Part shown: one piece after another, positions 12,055-22,704 of the stretch
How positions within the stretch are numbered: position 1 is the first letter of the stretch
Layout: each line of letters starts with the position of its first letter
From: Sphingomonadaceae bacterium
GTDB taxonomy: Bacteria; Pseudomonadota; Alphaproteobacteria; Sphingomonadales; Sphingomonadaceae
DNA: 64,000 nucleotides
Assembly: GCA_947477745.1 (NCBI GenBank)
Contig: CANJUF010000001.1
Span: 124,001 to 188,000, forward strand
Reading direction: 5' to 3'
Position numbers and translations under genes: made by a program
Notes under the pieces: model-generated
Databases searched by the model: none
Told to the model about the DNA's origin: nothing
Seen by the model: only the letters and a program-made list of their open reading frames with translations

Positions 12055-13392
12055 TCAGGCCGGTTCGGGCTGGGACGGGGCAGACTGCCTGCCGAATTGC
12101 GCCATCACGTCGCCCGAAGTGACCGGGCGCGGCTTTTCCCCGTCTGCCAGAGGCGCGGCTCCCCCCGATGAGATCGGCGTTGTGTCGACCCCTGCTGCTT
12201 CAGCCTTCTTGCGTAGCGCACCGACCGTGACTTCTTCCTTGGGGATCATGTCGAACAGCGGAAATTTGAAGACCCGCATCGCGTTGAGGTGCGTGATCTT
12301 GTCGATCTGCGCGTCGGTCAACGGCGCGAGCGACGGCCACAGCTTTTCGGGCGCGTCGGGCCACTGCGCATCGGAATGCGGATAGTCGACCTCGTACATC
12401 ACCGAATCCTCACCGATCAGGTCGAGGTTCCTCAGGCCATAGGCATCGTCAACGAAGCAGCTGTAGAACTGGCGCCTCCACACGTCGCTGGGCTTGGCCG
12501 CGCTCAGGTACTGCTTCGAGCGGGTCCAGGTGCTGTGCTGCTCATGAGTGAAGTCGGCGCGTTCGAGCAGATAGGGAATCCAGCCGATGCCGCTCTCGGA
12601 AAAGCAGACCTTGAGGTTCGGATAGCGATTGAGCGCTTCCAAATGAATCCAGTCCGACGCGCCGGAGGAAACGGCCATCGGCATGGTCGTGATGTTGGCC
12701 TCGACCGGCGATTCGGGCGAGCAGTGCGGGGAAACGTTTCCGGTGCCGATGTGCAGGCAGATTGCTGTCTCACAATCTGTCGCCGCCTTGAAAAGCTTCT
12801 CGTAGTAGCCGGTGTGGATGCCGGGCATTCCGCCAACGGTCGGGTTCTCGCTCATGGTGACGGCGAAGCAGCCCTTGTCAGCCAGACGCCGAACCTCATT
12901 GACGGTTTCGTCCATGTCCCACAGCGGCAGGATGCCCAGCGGAATGAAGCGGCCCGGATAGGCGCCGCACCATTCGTCGATGTGCCAGTCATTGTAGGCG
13001 CGCATGTGGACGAGCGCCTGCTTCTTGTCATCAGCCTTGATGAACAGCCCGCCATCGATCCCGGCGACACTGGGGAAATTGAGGCTGGCGGCGGTGCCAT
13101 TGACATCCATGTCGCCGATGCGCGCATGGACGTCCCAGCAACCCTTGCGCAGCTGATCGAGGTGAGTCGGCTCGAAGCCGTATTCTTCCTTGACGCGCCC
13201 GGTGACCGAGTTGAGCGCCACGTTGCGCATTTTCTTGCCCTGGTATTCCCAGTAATTGGCACCGTCCTCGGCAACCTTGAGCTTGGGCGCCGTGGCGTAG
13301 GCCTCGCCAGAAAGCTGGTTGTCAAAAACCGCGGGCGGTTCGGTGATGTGATCGTCGACGCTGACAATCACCATATCTTCCATGCGCATAGC
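12055..13392 (-). CDS. Amidohydrolase family protein (decarboxylase-like metal-dependent hydrolase)
   Basis: 'VSVDDHITEPPAVFD', 'FSESGIGWIPYLLERAD', 'YEVDYPHSDAQWPD'; start approximate. Confidence 0.88.
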   Translation of the reverse strand, partial: AMRMEDMVIVSVDDHITEPPAVFDNQLSGEAYATAPKLKVAEDGANYWEYQGKKMRNVALNSVTGRVKEEYGFEPTHLDQLRKGCWDVHARIGDMDVNGTAASLNFPSVAGIDGGLFIKADDKKQALVHMRAYNDWHIDEWCGAYPGRFIPLGILPLWDMDETVNEVRRLADKGCFAVTMSENPTVGGMPGIHTGYYEKLFKAATDCETAICLHIGTGNVSPHCSPESPVEANITTMPMAVSSGASDWIHLEALNRYPNLKVCFSESGIGWIPYLLERADFTHEQHSTWTRSKQYLSAAKPSDVWRRQFYSCFVDDAYGLRNLDLIGEDSVMYEVDYPHSDAQWPDAPEKLWPSLAPLTDAQIDKITHLNAMRVFKFPLFDMIPKEEVTVGALRKKAEAAGVDTTPISSGGAAPLADGEKPRPVTSGDVMAQFGRQSAPSQPEPA

Positions 13393-13541
13393 GGTAGCTC
13401 CTCTCACCTTGGAATCGTTCGGACGATGTGATGGCTAGCACCCGGTCCGAAGACGCAAACATGACATAACGCAAATCACGCCATCAGTGCCATCGCTCAT
13501 GCGATTTCACGAGAAGGCTCCACAGGCCCGGGCGCAAGCGC

Positions 13542-13922
13542 TCAGCGCGAGGTGAGCGATCCGATCATCAGGCTGGCGAGGCGCTCGTTCTCGCGCTGGA
13601 GCATGTCGATCGCCGGGCGCTGACCTGGCAGCCAATCCGGCGTGAGCAGCAGGGCAAGCTCTGTCGCACGAGTAAGGCAGCGCCAGGTTACCTGTTCGCC
13701 GTGGGTAAGCGTCACGCGGCTGACTCGTTCGAAGGTCAGATCGACAAAGCGCAGCCGATCCGAATAGGCCCTTTCGGGCGGCATTTCGCGCGGTTCGTTG
13801 GCGCCGTCGTGGACCGAGACGCGCCAGTGGCGCTTCCGCTCGAGGTTCTTGTCGGTCAGCCCCGGAAGGGTGACGACAGTGATCGGCTCGAGAGTTTCCT
13901 CATCATGGATCACGACGCGCAT
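13542..13922 (-). CDS. Hypothetical protein
   Basis: ORF MRVVIHDEETLEPITVVTLPGL...; no recognised family. Confidence 0.55.
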   Translation of the reverse strand: MRVVIHDEETLEPITVVTLPGLTDKNLERKRHWRVSVHDGANEPREMPPERAYSDRLRFVDLTFERVSRVTLTHGEQVTWRCLTRATELALLLTPDWLPGQRPAIDMLQRENERLASLMIGSLTSR

Positions 13923-14017
13923 GGCATTCTCCTTGGTGTAAGAAACTGTATAGACGCAGCGGAATGCCGACGCAATGTACAAATGTGCACCATTTGCACG
14001 TTTATGCGCTCAAGTGT

Positions 14018-14353
14018 TCAGAACGGCAGTTTGAAACCTGGCGGCAGCTGGATCGAATGTCGGACCTTGCGCATCTCCTCCTCGGCGGCGGCGTCCGCCT
14101 TGACCCGCGCATCGTTAAAGGCTGCGGCGACCAGATCTTCCAGGATCGTCTTTTCCGATGGCGTCAGCAGGCTCTCGTCGACGGTCACGCCGTTGACCTT
14201 GCCCTTCGCCGAGCACCGGATTTTGACGAGTCCTCCGCCGGATAGCCCCTCAACCTCGATCGCGTCGAGCTTGTGCTGGGCCTCTTCCATGTGCTTGTTG
14301 ATCATGTCGCTGGCCTGCTGCGCGGCCGCCATCATGTCCTTGATATTGTCCAT
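14018..14353 (-). CDS. YbaB/EbfC family nucleoid-associated protein
   Basis: MDNIKDMMAAAQQASDM...GGGLVKIRCSAKGKVNGVTVDESLL; adjacent to dnaX. Confidence 0.93.
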   Translation of the reverse strand: MDNIKDMMAAAQQASDMINKHMEEAQHKLDAIEVEGLSGGGLVKIRCSAKGKVNGVTVDESLLTPSEKTILEDLVAAAFNDARVKADAAAEEEMRKVRHSIQLPPGFKLPF

Positions 14354-14377
14354 TCGGCTATTCGTCCTCTGTTTCAC

Positions 14378-16171
14378 TCATTCCCCGGCAGCCCGGCGCG
14401 CACCTGCGGAACTATCGACAAATTCAGCATCGGGAAACGCCGCAAGCGCAGCAGCAACCAAGGGATCGGCGCGCAGGGCGTCTTCGGCGGCGCTGGCGTG
14501 CGCGATCTGGCGTTCGAACAGCGTCGGCGCGCCGCCTGCGTCCACACGCTCGACGCTCCAACGCTCGCCGGTTGCCTGACGCAGCGCGCCGCCAAGCTCG
14601 GCGGAGATGTCTTCGCGAAATTCGGGCGGCTGCGCGTAGACGAGCCGCCCGGCTTCGATCTCGACGACGCGGACCTGGAGCCGCATCACATTGGCCGCAT
14701 GTTCGCCCGCCTTTGCCGCGACCTGCTCGACCAACGCCTCCCAGGGCGGCGCGGCGTCAGGTTGGTCTGGCGCCTCGCCCGAAGAGGTAGCAAGCGCGGC
14801 AGGGGCGCGCGCCGCCAGATCCTCGAGCTGCCGCGCCAGCGTGCCCGGATCGGGCATGTCGGCGGCATGCATTGCGCGCAGCAAGGCCATCTGCAGCGCG
14901 ATCAGCGGATCGGGCGCACTGCGCACCTCGTCATGGCCCTTGAGCAGAAGCTGCCACAAGCGGTGAAGCTGCCCCGCCCCAAGCGACCCTGACCATTTTT
15001 CAAGCGCCGCGCGTTCTTCGGCAGATGCCGCAGGAGCGGAAGAGCCGCCCACCTGCAAGACCGTGACCGCATGAACCAGTTCCATCAGGCCGTTCACCAT
15101 GGCCAGCGGCTCGACTCCCAGCGCGAACTGCTGTTCCACGCTGGCAAGCAGCGCCTTGCCGTCGCCGGCAAGCAATGTCGCCAGCACCTCACGCTGTGCG
15201 CCCTTGTCGGCAAGGCCAAGCATGTCGCGCACCTGATCGGCATGGACGCTTCCGTCCGTATCAAGATCGGCATGGGCAATCGCCTGGTCGAGGATCGACA
15301 AGCCGTCGCGAACCGAACCTTCCGCCGCCGCCGCAATCATGGCCAGCGCCTCCGGATCGGCCTCGATCCCTTCGCCGGCGCAGACATAGGCGAAATGGTC
15401 CGCGAGCAGCGGCGCGGAAATGCGCTTGAGGTCGAAACGCTGGCAGCGCGACAGCACGGTCACGGGCAACTTACCGACTTCGGTCGTCGCGAACAGGAAT
15501 TTCACGTGCGGAGGCGGTTCTTCAAGTGTCTTGAGCAAGGCATTAAAAGCATTACGCGAAAGCATGTGAACTTCGTCTATAATGTAAATCTTGTAGCGCG
15601 CCGACACGGCGGCATAGCGCACCGCCTCGATAATCTCGCGCACATCGTCGACGCCGGTATGGCTGGCGGCGTCCATCTCGATCACGTCGATGTGGCGGCC
15701 CTCGGCAATGGCGACGCAGGGTTCGCACTGTCCGCAGGGATCGATTGTCGGCCCGCCCTGCCCGTCCGCGCCGATGCAGTTCAGCGCTTTGGCGATCAGC
15801 CGCGCGGTCGAGGTCTTGCCGACGCCCCGCACGCCGGTCATCAGGAAGGCATGGGCAAGCCGGTCGCGCTTGATCGCATTGCCCAGCGTCTGCACCATGG
15901 CGTCCTGGCCGATCAGCTCGGAGAAGGTCTGCGGGCGATATTTGCGCGCGAGCACGCGGTAAGGCTGTGCCGCGGGCGCGGGCGGCTCGCGGGTGATCGC
16001 GGGGGGCTTGGGCTCCGGTACCGGCGCCTTTTGCTCGCGCACGACAGGCGCGGCAGGCTCGGGCTCGCCGAACAGCGCCGATTGCCCCGCTGCTTCAAGC
16101 TCGGCTGCGCTGGGGCCTTTTTCGCCCTCCTCATCCTGCGGATCGCCGAAAATGTCTGGTGAATCGTCCAC
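14378..16171 (-). CDS. dnaX: DNA polymerase III subunit gamma/tau
   Basis: 'YRVLARKYRPQTFSELIGQ', 'TGVRGVGKTSTARLIAKALNC', 'KIYIIDEVHMLSRNAFNALLKTLEEPP'. Confidence 0.97.
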   Translation of the reverse strand: MDDSPDIFGDPQDEEGEKGPSAAELEAAGQSALFGEPEPAAPVVREQKAPVPEPKPPAITREPPAPAAQPYRVLARKYRPQTFSELIGQDAMVQTLGNAIKRDRLAHAFLMTGVRGVGKTSTARLIAKALNCIGADGQGGPTIDPCGQCEPCVAIAEGRHIDVIEMDAASHTGVDDVREIIEAVRYAAVSARYKIYIIDEVHMLSRNAFNALLKTLEEPPPHVKFLFATTEVGKLPVTVLSRCQRFDLKRISAPLLADHFAYVCAGEGIEADPEALAMIAAAAEGSVRDGLSILDQAIAHADLDTDGSVHADQVRDMLGLADKGAQREVLATLLAGDGKALLASVEQQFALGVEPLAMVNGLMELVHAVTVLQVGGSSAPAASAEERAALEKWSGSLGAGQLHRLWQLLLKGHDEVRSAPDPLIALQMALLRAMHAADMPDPGTLARQLEDLAARAPAALATSSGEAPDQPDAAPPWEALVEQVAAKAGEHAANVMRLQVRVVEIEAGRLVYAQPPEFREDISAELGGALRQATGERWSVERVDAGGAPTLFERQIAHASAAEDALRADPLVAAALAAFPDAEFVDSSAGARRAAGE

Positions 16172-16324
16172 GCGAAAGGCTTTAGAGCATCGCGCGAATA
16201 AGTGGGAACCGGTTTTTCGCGATTAGCGATGCGACCACGAATAATAAGATTGGGCAGCGCGACTCAGATTTCACACTGCTCTTGGCGCTCAAGCCGCAAT
16301 TGTCATTAGGGAAGAGAGAACAAA

Positions 16325-16420
16325 GGAGCCGAGCGACCCGCCGCAATCCGTTGTGGCTGCTTCCTTCCGGACCTGACCAGGTTCGCGAACGCAAGCGTCC
16401 ACTCGACTCCCGCCGCGCAT
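16325..16420 (-). ncRNA. ffs: Bacterial small signal recognition particle RNA (4.5S)
   Basis: Reverse strand contains the hallmark GGTCAGGTCCGGAAGGAAGCAGCC with complementary flanks; beside dnaX; ends approximate. Confidence 0.92.
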
Positions 16421-16462
16421 ATGGCGGGAACAGAGCGATTCGGCAAGGACCAGAGCGGCAGG

Positions 16463-16741
16463 CTACCTAAAATTGTCGGCGTAGGCCTGAAGCTTGAGAC
16501 GGCGCGGCGGCGTCACGTGACTGAGCGCCTCGATGCCGTGGCGCGCGGCATAGGAAAGCGCTTCCTGTTCGCTGGCGAACGAAAGCTGCACCTGCTGCTG
16601 CGTGTCGCCGGAACCGGCCCATCCCATCAGCGGATCGGGCTGCTTGGCCTCCTGCGGCGCGAATTCGAGAATCCAGCTATCCGTGCGTGCCTTGCCGGAT
16701 TGCATCGCGTTCTTGGGGCGCTGATAAATTCGGGCGGTCAT
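16463..16741 (-). CDS. ETC complex I subunit (NDUFS4-like)
   Basis: MTARIYQRPKNAMQSGKARTDSWILEF...GW.GSGDTQQQVQLSF..EEA..YA. Confidence 0.9.
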   Translation of the reverse strand: MTARIYQRPKNAMQSGKARTDSWILEFAPQEAKQPDPLMGWAGSGDTQQQVQLSFASEQEALSYAARHGIEALSHVTPPRRLKLQAYADNFR

Positions 16742-16854
16742 TGCTTGTTTGGTCCCTCAAACGCCGGGCGGCAGGCATCCGCCCGCCTTGGCTTCGCGGC
16801 AAAAGCCGCGACGCGCATTCGCGCTTGCGGGCCTCTACCAAGCCCGGGACTAGA

Positions 16855-19290
16855 TCAACTGCCGCCCCGTGAAAAGGCGTTCTTGGTTTTCAGGCTGGGT
16901 TTTTCCGACCACGGCTCGTCGGGCCAGCGATGCTTCGGGTAGCGTCCCTTCATCTCGCGCTGAACGTCGCGCCACGATCCGCGCCAGAAGCCGGGCAGAT
17001 CGCGCGTCGTCTGGAGCGGACGGCCAGCCGGCGAAGTCAGCTTGAGCAGGAGCGGGACGCCCGGACGGCCGATCAACGGATGCTCGTCCAGCCCGAACAG
17101 AGCCTGCACCCGAACTTCGACCGAAGGACCGCCGGGATCAGCATAGTCGATGGCGTGTGAGGTTCCTGCCGGGCTTTCAAAATGGCGCGGCGCCAAACGA
17201 TCAATCGCCTGCCGCGCGTTCCAGTCGGGCAGACCAATCAGCGCATCGGCGATCTGAGTTCGCGGCAGATCAAGGTCGCGGCGTCCCTGCAACAGCGGTG
17301 CGAGCCATTGCTCGGCGCTTCCGGAGAGGTTTTGGAGGCTCAGCGCGTCGATCCCGGCATGAGCGCCGCGAGCGATCAGGCCCTGTGGCAACAGGTCGTC
17401 CAGCCGCTCGCGCGCTACACCTAGCAGAAACTCGCGCATCGCCTTGGGGTCGGGGTCCGGATCAGGCCCTGTAGCGAGCACGATCGCGCCCATGCGGCTC
17501 TCCAGCCTTGCCTCGGCGCGAGATTCGCTCTCATTCCAGCGAAGCGAGGTGCGCCGTTCGATCAGGCGCCCGAGATGTGACTGCACGTCGGCGGGATCGA
17601 GCGGCGCGGCTGAAACAATGCGCGCGCCCTTGGCCTGGCCTTGCGCGTCGCCGATCGCCAGCCACTCGGCCCGCGCCAGCGGCGAGGCAGGATCGAGCAT
17701 GTAGCCGCGCCCGCCCGCAGACAGCCATTGCTCGCCCGAGGCATCGCGCCGCCGCGCCACCATATCTGGCCGCGCCATGGCCAGAAATAGCGCAGGGCTG
17801 ACCGAATCTTTGCGGGTTTGTCCGGAAACCAGTGCCTCGGCGCGGTTCGCCCATCGGTCCGCCAACTTGCGCGCGGCATCGGCTCGCCCGCCGCGCTCGC
17901 CGTTCCAGCGATCGAGCCGCTGCAGCAGGTCGTCGCTGCGCCCGCCCAGCCCGCGCTCCTGCATGAGCAGCGCTAGCCGCGCCGCTAGCTGCGCCTGCCC
18001 GTGCCTTGCCCCGAACAGCACCATGGCCGCCTCGTCGGGAGCCATCGGCAGGTTCGCGACCTGCTTGCCGAACGGCGTGATCGCATGCTCGTCATCCACC
18101 GCGCCCAGCGCGCGCAGCTTTGCCCTCGCTGCCTCGACCGAAGCCAAGGGCGGAGAATCGAGCCAGGCCATTGCCGCCGGATCGCGCGCCCCCCAATCGG
18201 CGAGCGACACGACCAGCGAGGAAAGATCGGAAGTTTCGATCTCAGGCGGATCGAACCGAGCGCGGCCAAGGTGGCTTGCTTCCTCCCAAAGGCGGTAGGC
18301 CGTCCCCGGCCCCTGCCGCGCAGCGCGTCCCGCGCGTTGATCCGCCGAGGCCTGGCTGGCACGGTGAGTCACGAGCCGGGTCACGCCCGCCGCACGGTCG
18401 AATTCGGCACGGCGAGACAGTCCGGCATCGACGACCACGCTCACCCCATCGAGCGTCAAGGACGTTTCGGCAATCGCGGTCGCCAGCACCACGCGGCGAC
18501 GGCCCTGCGGATCGCGCCGGATCGCCTGTCGCTGCGCACCCGGTTCGCACTGGCCATGAAGCGCCAGGACGAGCGCATCGGGAAGCCGTTGCTCCAGCCG
18601 TTCGCGCACCCGCTCGATCTCGCCGACCCCGGGCAGGAACGCCAGAATGTCTCCCTGCTGTTCGCGCCATGCCGTAACCAGCGCCGAGGCCATCGAATCC
18701 TCGATCCGTATCTCTGGCCTTGCGCCCAGCCAGTGCAGGTCGAGCGGCCAGGCCTTGCCGGCGCTTTCGATCACCGGGCACTCACCCAGCAGCGAGGCGA
18801 ACCTCGCGCCGTCGATGGTTGCCGACATGAGGAGGAGACGCAGGTCGCTGCGCAGCGCCTCGCGCGCCTCGATGGCGAGCGCGAGGCCAAGGTCGGAATC
18901 GAGATGGCGCTCGTGCGCCTCGTCGAACAGGACCGCTGAAACGCCATCGAGCGACGGATCGGCGAGGATCGTGGAGACGAAGATCGCCTCGGTCATCACC
19001 ACAATCCGGGTCTTGCCCGAGCGTTTGCTGTCGAGCCGGGTAAGGTAGCCGACCGTCCCGCCAGCTTCTTCGCCCATTTCCGACGCCATCCGCTCGGCAG
19101 CGGCGCGCGCGGCCACGCGGCGCGGGCTGAGGAGGATCACGCTGCCCGTGCACCAGTCCTCGCCCAGCAAGGCAGGCGCGACCGCCGTGGTCTTGCCCGC
19201 TCCTGGCGGCGCAACCAGCACTGCCCGCCCCGCACCGTGCAAGGCGCGAAGCAGGTCTGGCAGGACGGCATGAATGGGAAGCTCGCTCAC
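16855..19290 (-). CDS. hrpB: ATP-dependent helicase HrpB
   Basis: 'APPGAGKTTAVAPALL', 'DEAHERHLDSDL', 'LATAIAETSLTLDGV', 'QRAGRAARQGPG'; GTG start chosen at VSELPIHAVLP. Confidence 0.94.
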   Translation of the reverse strand: MSELPIHAVLPDLLRALHGAGRAVLVAPPGAGKTTAVAPALLGEDWCTGSVILLSPRRVAARAAAERMASEMGEEAGGTVGYLTRLDSKRSGKTRIVVMTEAIFVSTILADPSLDGVSAVLFDEAHERHLDSDLGLALAIEAREALRSDLRLLLMSATIDGARFASLLGECPVIESAGKAWPLDLHWLGARPEIRIEDSMASALVTAWREQQGDILAFLPGVGEIERVRERLEQRLPDALVLALHGQCEPGAQRQAIRRDPQGRRRVVLATAIAETSLTLDGVSVVVDAGLSRRAEFDRAAGVTRLVTHRASQASADQRAGRAARQGPGTAYRLWEEASHLGRARFDPPEIETSDLSSLVVSLADWGARDPAAMAWLDSPPLASVEAARAKLRALGAVDDEHAITPFGKQVANLPMAPDEAAMVLFGARHGQAQLAARLALLMQERGLGGRSDDLLQRLDRWNGERGGRADAARKLADRWANRAEALVSGQTRKDSVSPALFLAMARPDMVARRRDASGEQWLSAGGRGYMLDPASPLARAEWLAIGDAQGQAKGARIVSAAPLDPADVQSHLGRLIERRTSLRWNESESRAEARLESRMGAIVLATGPDPDPDPKAMREFLLGVARERLDDLLPQGLIARGAHAGIDALSLQNLSGSAEQWLAPLLQGRRDLDLPRTQIADALIGLPDWNARQAIDRLAPRHFESPAGTSHAIDYADPGGPSVEVRVQALFGLDEHPLIGRPGVPLLLKLTSPAGRPLQTTRDLPGFWRGSWRDVQREMKGRYPKHRWPDEPWSEKPSLKTKNAFSRGGS

Positions 19291-19363
19291 GCGCGAGCGA
19301 TTACGATCTTTTTGCAGCGGAGGCCATGCGCGAGGGGACCGAAATCCCCTCGCGTCGGGGGAA

Positions 19364-20542
19364 TCAGGCGGTGACGCTCTCCTTGGAGGCGGCTGCCGGC
19401 GATCCGTCGATCTTGGCCAGTTCGGGGAGCACGAATTCGCCGAACAGTTCGAGACTGTCGCGCACGTCCTCATAAGGCTGATGCGCGTTCTGGCCCATGT
19501 TCAGCAAGTGGCCGAAGCCGCCAACCAGTTCGTTGAACGCGCAGATCTGGTCATAGACGCGCTCGGGCTCACCCCAGAACAGGATGCCCGCCTTGGCGAG
19601 ATCGTCCGCATTGGTGGCACCGCCGCCCATTCCGCCGGGGCCGGCGCCCGGCGGGGTCTGCATCATCTGGGTAATCGCCTGATAATGGGCATAGCCAGGA
19701 GGCGTGACATGCGCCGGACGCATCCGCGCGACGCTGGCGAGATAGGCGAATGCCGCGTTGACGTTGCGCTCGGTCTGGTCCTTGTCGCGCGAGCAGGCGA
19801 TCATCGCAAGGTAGGCCAGCCGGTCGGCGTGCGCGGGCTTGCCGAAGGTATCCTGATAGGTCTCGCGGTAAGCGTCGAAGGTGCCCTTCGCCGCCGGTCC
19901 GGTAAGGAACGCGGCGTTCACATAGCCCTTCGGCGCGGTCAGCTTGGCGCTGCCCGGGCTGTTGCCGGTGAACCAGATCGGCGGGTGATCCTGCTGGACC
20001 GGGCGCGGCCACAGGTTGATGCAGCGATAGTCGAAATGCTCGCCTTCCCAACTGAACGGCTCGCGCCGGGTCATCGCCGCAATGATCAGGTCATGCGCTT
20101 CCCAGAAACGGTCCATACCGCCCACCGGATTGGCGTTGGAGGCATAGAGCTCCCAGCCCGCGCCCTTGACGAGGCCCATGTCGAGACGGCCGCCCGAGAT
20201 GGAATCGACGATCGAATATTCTTCGGCGACGCGGATCGGATCGGGCCGGTTGGTAATAATCGAACCGAGGCCGAGCAACCGCGCGTTCTTGGTAATCCGC
20301 GCCAGCACCGACAGCGTCAGCGTGATCGAATTGTTCATGCAGGTCGAGGCGATGTGATGCTCGTTGACCATGACGTTCATGCCGCACTGGTCGGCCAGCT
20401 GGTACATGTCGAGGTAGCCATTGAGCAGCTTCGACGAGACCATCGGATCGCCATGTTCGTTGGGAATATCCCCGCGCAGCATGCCGTCGAACTTGCCCCA
20501 GGCGGGGTAATGCGATTGTTCCGAGAAGAAATAGACGTCCAT
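19364..20542 (-). CDS. LLM class flavin-dependent oxidoreductase
   Basis: MDVYFFSEQSHYPAW...LGLGSIITNRPDPIRVAEEYSIVDSISGGRLDMGLVKG. Confidence 0.9.
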   Translation of the reverse strand: MDVYFFSEQSHYPAWGKFDGMLRGDIPNEHGDPMVSSKLLNGYLDMYQLADQCGMNVMVNEHHIASTCMNNSITLTLSVLARITKNARLLGLGSIITNRPDPIRVAEEYSIVDSISGGRLDMGLVKGAGWELYASNANPVGGMDRFWEAHDLIIAAMTRREPFSWEGEHFDYRCINLWPRPVQQDHPPIWFTGNSPGSAKLTAPKGYVNAAFLTGPAAKGTFDAYRETYQDTFGKPAHADRLAYLAMIACSRDKDQTERNVNAAFAYLASVARMRPAHVTPPGYAHYQAITQMMQTPPGAGPGGMGGGATNADDLAKAGILFWGEPERVYDQICAFNELVGGFGHLLNMGQNAHQPYEDVRDSLELFGEFVLPELAKIDGSPAAASKESVTA

Positions 20543-20558
20543 GATAAGGGTCCCTGAC

Positions 20559-21362
20559 TTACGCGGTTTGCTTGGAGCCGACAAAGGCCTGGACGGCGCT
20601 CGCGACGGCGTCAGGCTTGTCGAGGAATGCGAAGTGGCCTGCCCCGGCGATCACCTCAAGGCGGGCATCGGGCAGTGCAGCGGCATAGTCTTGCGCATAT
20701 TGGCGATTGGCGAGCTTGTCCTGATCGCCCCACAGCACCAGCGTCGGCACGGACGCACGGTGGATGCGCCCCTTCAAGTTGCGACTGTAAAGGTAAGGCG
20801 ACCAGCCCACCTTCACGAACATCTCGCGGTTGCGCGCGGCACGCAGCGCAATGTCCCGTTCGACCGATGGCCAGTCCCGCCCGTCCATTGGCTCGCTCGC
20901 GGAGAAGAACGCGCTCCACTGCGACGGCAGGTCCTGGAAGATGTCGGGGAATTGGCGAACGGTCGGATCGGTGGTGAACCGCAGGCCCAGCGGATTGTCG
21001 AGCACCAGCCGCGCCACGCGCGGGCTTGCCTTGGTCGCCAGTTCGACTGCCGCCCAGCCGCCAAGCGAACTGCCGAGCACGGTGACATCGTTGAGATCGA
21101 GCGCCTCGATCAGGTCGAGCAGGACATAGGTCATGTCGTCGACCGACTTGATGAAGCCCGCAGTCTCGCTCGTGCCGAAGCCGGGCATTGCGGGCATGAC
21201 CACGCGGTTCGTCTTGGTCAGCGCCTTGACCAGCGCCAGATCGGGGCTCGGCCCTTCGCTGGAGTGGAGGTAAAGCACGACCGGGCCCTGGCCCTCGTCG
21301 AAATACTCGAGCTGAAGCCCGGATACGGTAATCTGCTTGGGCAAAGCGGCAGGATAGTACAT
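20559..21362 (-). CDS. Alpha/beta hydrolase
   Basis: 'LGSSLGGWAAVELA' nucleophile elbow, 'LWGDQDKLA', 'AGAGHFAFLDKPD'. Confidence 0.92.
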   Translation of the reverse strand: MYYPAALPKQITVSGLQLEYFDEGQGPVVLYLHSSEGPSPDLALVKALTKTNRVVMPAMPGFGTSETAGFIKSVDDMTYVLLDLIEALDLNDVTVLGSSLGGWAAVELATKASPRVARLVLDNPLGLRFTTDPTVRQFPDIFQDLPSQWSAFFSASEPMDGRDWPSVERDIALRAARNREMFVKVGWSPYLYSRNLKGRIHRASVPTLVLWGDQDKLANRQYAQDYAAALPDARLEVIAGAGHFAFLDKPDAVASAVQAFVGSKQTA

Positions 21363-21554
21363 CGCCTGTTTTCTCCCTTTCCCGCTTGATGGTTACGGCG
21401 ACATCGCGCCGGCGTGACTGACGTGCGGGGGCATTCTTGTGCCGGGCAAAGTGACCCAAATCGCAAGGCAAGACAACTCAAGCACCCGGATTCGGGCGAC
21501 TTCCATATATACAGAGTTTCGGTCTGGCGACTGGCGGGCGGCGACCCGGCAGGA

Positions 21555-22571
21555 TCAGTAACGCCGCGACACCGCAAACAGCGCGGCCTGCGCCATCGCA
21601 TTGCGTGCTTCGCCAGCCGGGAAGCCGGCAATTGCATCGATCGCCCGCTGCGCGAAATAGCGCGCCCGCTCGCGCGTCGCGAGCACGGCCTCGTGGCGGT
21701 TGATGAGTATGACCGCGTGAGCGAGATCCTCGTCGTCGCAGCGGAAACCGGTGATGGCATCGCGCCAGAACCCGCGCTCTTCCTCGGTGCCGCGCGCATA
21801 GGCCAGGATCACCGGCAAGGTCATCTTGCCTTCGCGGAAATCGTCGCCCTTGTCCTTGCCCGATTCGCCGCTGTCCGAATCGTAATCGATCGCATCGTCG
21901 ACAAGCTGGAAGGCGATGCCCAGGTTGCGGCCATATTCCTCGAGCGCGCGCTCCTCGGCCTCGCTGCATTCCGCGATCACCGCCGGGATGCGGGTCGCGG
22001 CGGCAAACAGCGCGGCGGTCTTGGCACCGACGATCGACAGGTAGCGCTCCTCGCTGGTCTCGATCTGGCGCTGCGCGGTAAGCTGATCGACCTCGCCCTC
22101 GGCGATCACTGCCGACGCGCCCGACAGGATCTTGAGCACGCGCAGCGACCCATCCTCGACCATCAACTCGAAGGCCCGGCTGAACAGGAAATCACCAACC
22201 AGCACCGTCGCGGGATTGCCGAAAACGATATTCGCGCTCGCCTTGCCGCGCCTGAGGTCGGAACCGTCGACGACATCGTCGTGCAGGAGCGTGGCGGTGT
22301 GGATGAACTCGACCGCCGCCGCCAGCTTGTAATGGCGAGTACCCTGATAACCGCACAACTCGGCCCCGGCGATCGTCAGCATCGGCCGCATGCGCTTGCC
22401 GCCGCCCGAGATCAGATGTCCGGCAAGCGCGGGGATGAGCGGAATTTCGCTCTGCATCCGCTCAAGGATCACGGCGTTGACCGAATTCATCCCCGCCGCC
22501 GTCAGTGACAGCATCGGTTGCAGCGAAGGTTCGCTCGCCCCGGGGCGCAATTGCACGATTTCGGCACTCAT
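21555..22571 (-). CDS. Polyprenyl diphosphate synthase family protein (octaprenyl-type)
   Basis: 'GGGKRMRPMLTI', 'LLHDDVVDGSDLRRG', 'FQLVDDAIDYD'. Confidence 0.94.
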   Translation of the reverse strand: MSAEIVQLRPGASEPSLQPMLSLTAAGMNSVNAVILERMQSEIPLIPALAGHLISGGGKRMRPMLTIAGAELCGYQGTRHYKLAAAVEFIHTATLLHDDVVDGSDLRRGKASANIVFGNPATVLVGDFLFSRAFELMVEDGSLRVLKILSGASAVIAEGEVDQLTAQRQIETSEERYLSIVGAKTAALFAAATRIPAVIAECSEAEERALEEYGRNLGIAFQLVDDAIDYDSDSGESGKDKGDDFREGKMTLPVILAYARGTEEERGFWRDAITGFRCDDEDLAHAVILINRHEAVLATRERARYFAQRAIDAIAGFPAGEARNAMAQAALFAVSRRY

Positions 22572-22704
22572 CGCCGCGTCGCATTGCGCTTTGGCAGTCC
22601 GATGGCAAGTGCAAAGGTTAATCGCCGTGCTTGCACTGCACGCAATCGGACGATGACAAAGCCGATGACAAAGCCGCCGCGCCTCTGCTAGCCGCTTGGC
22701 TGTC

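Noticed and set aside
14378-16171. Possible programmed frameshift in dnaX
   Set aside because: No A-AAA-AAG-type slippery heptamer was seen in the reading frame
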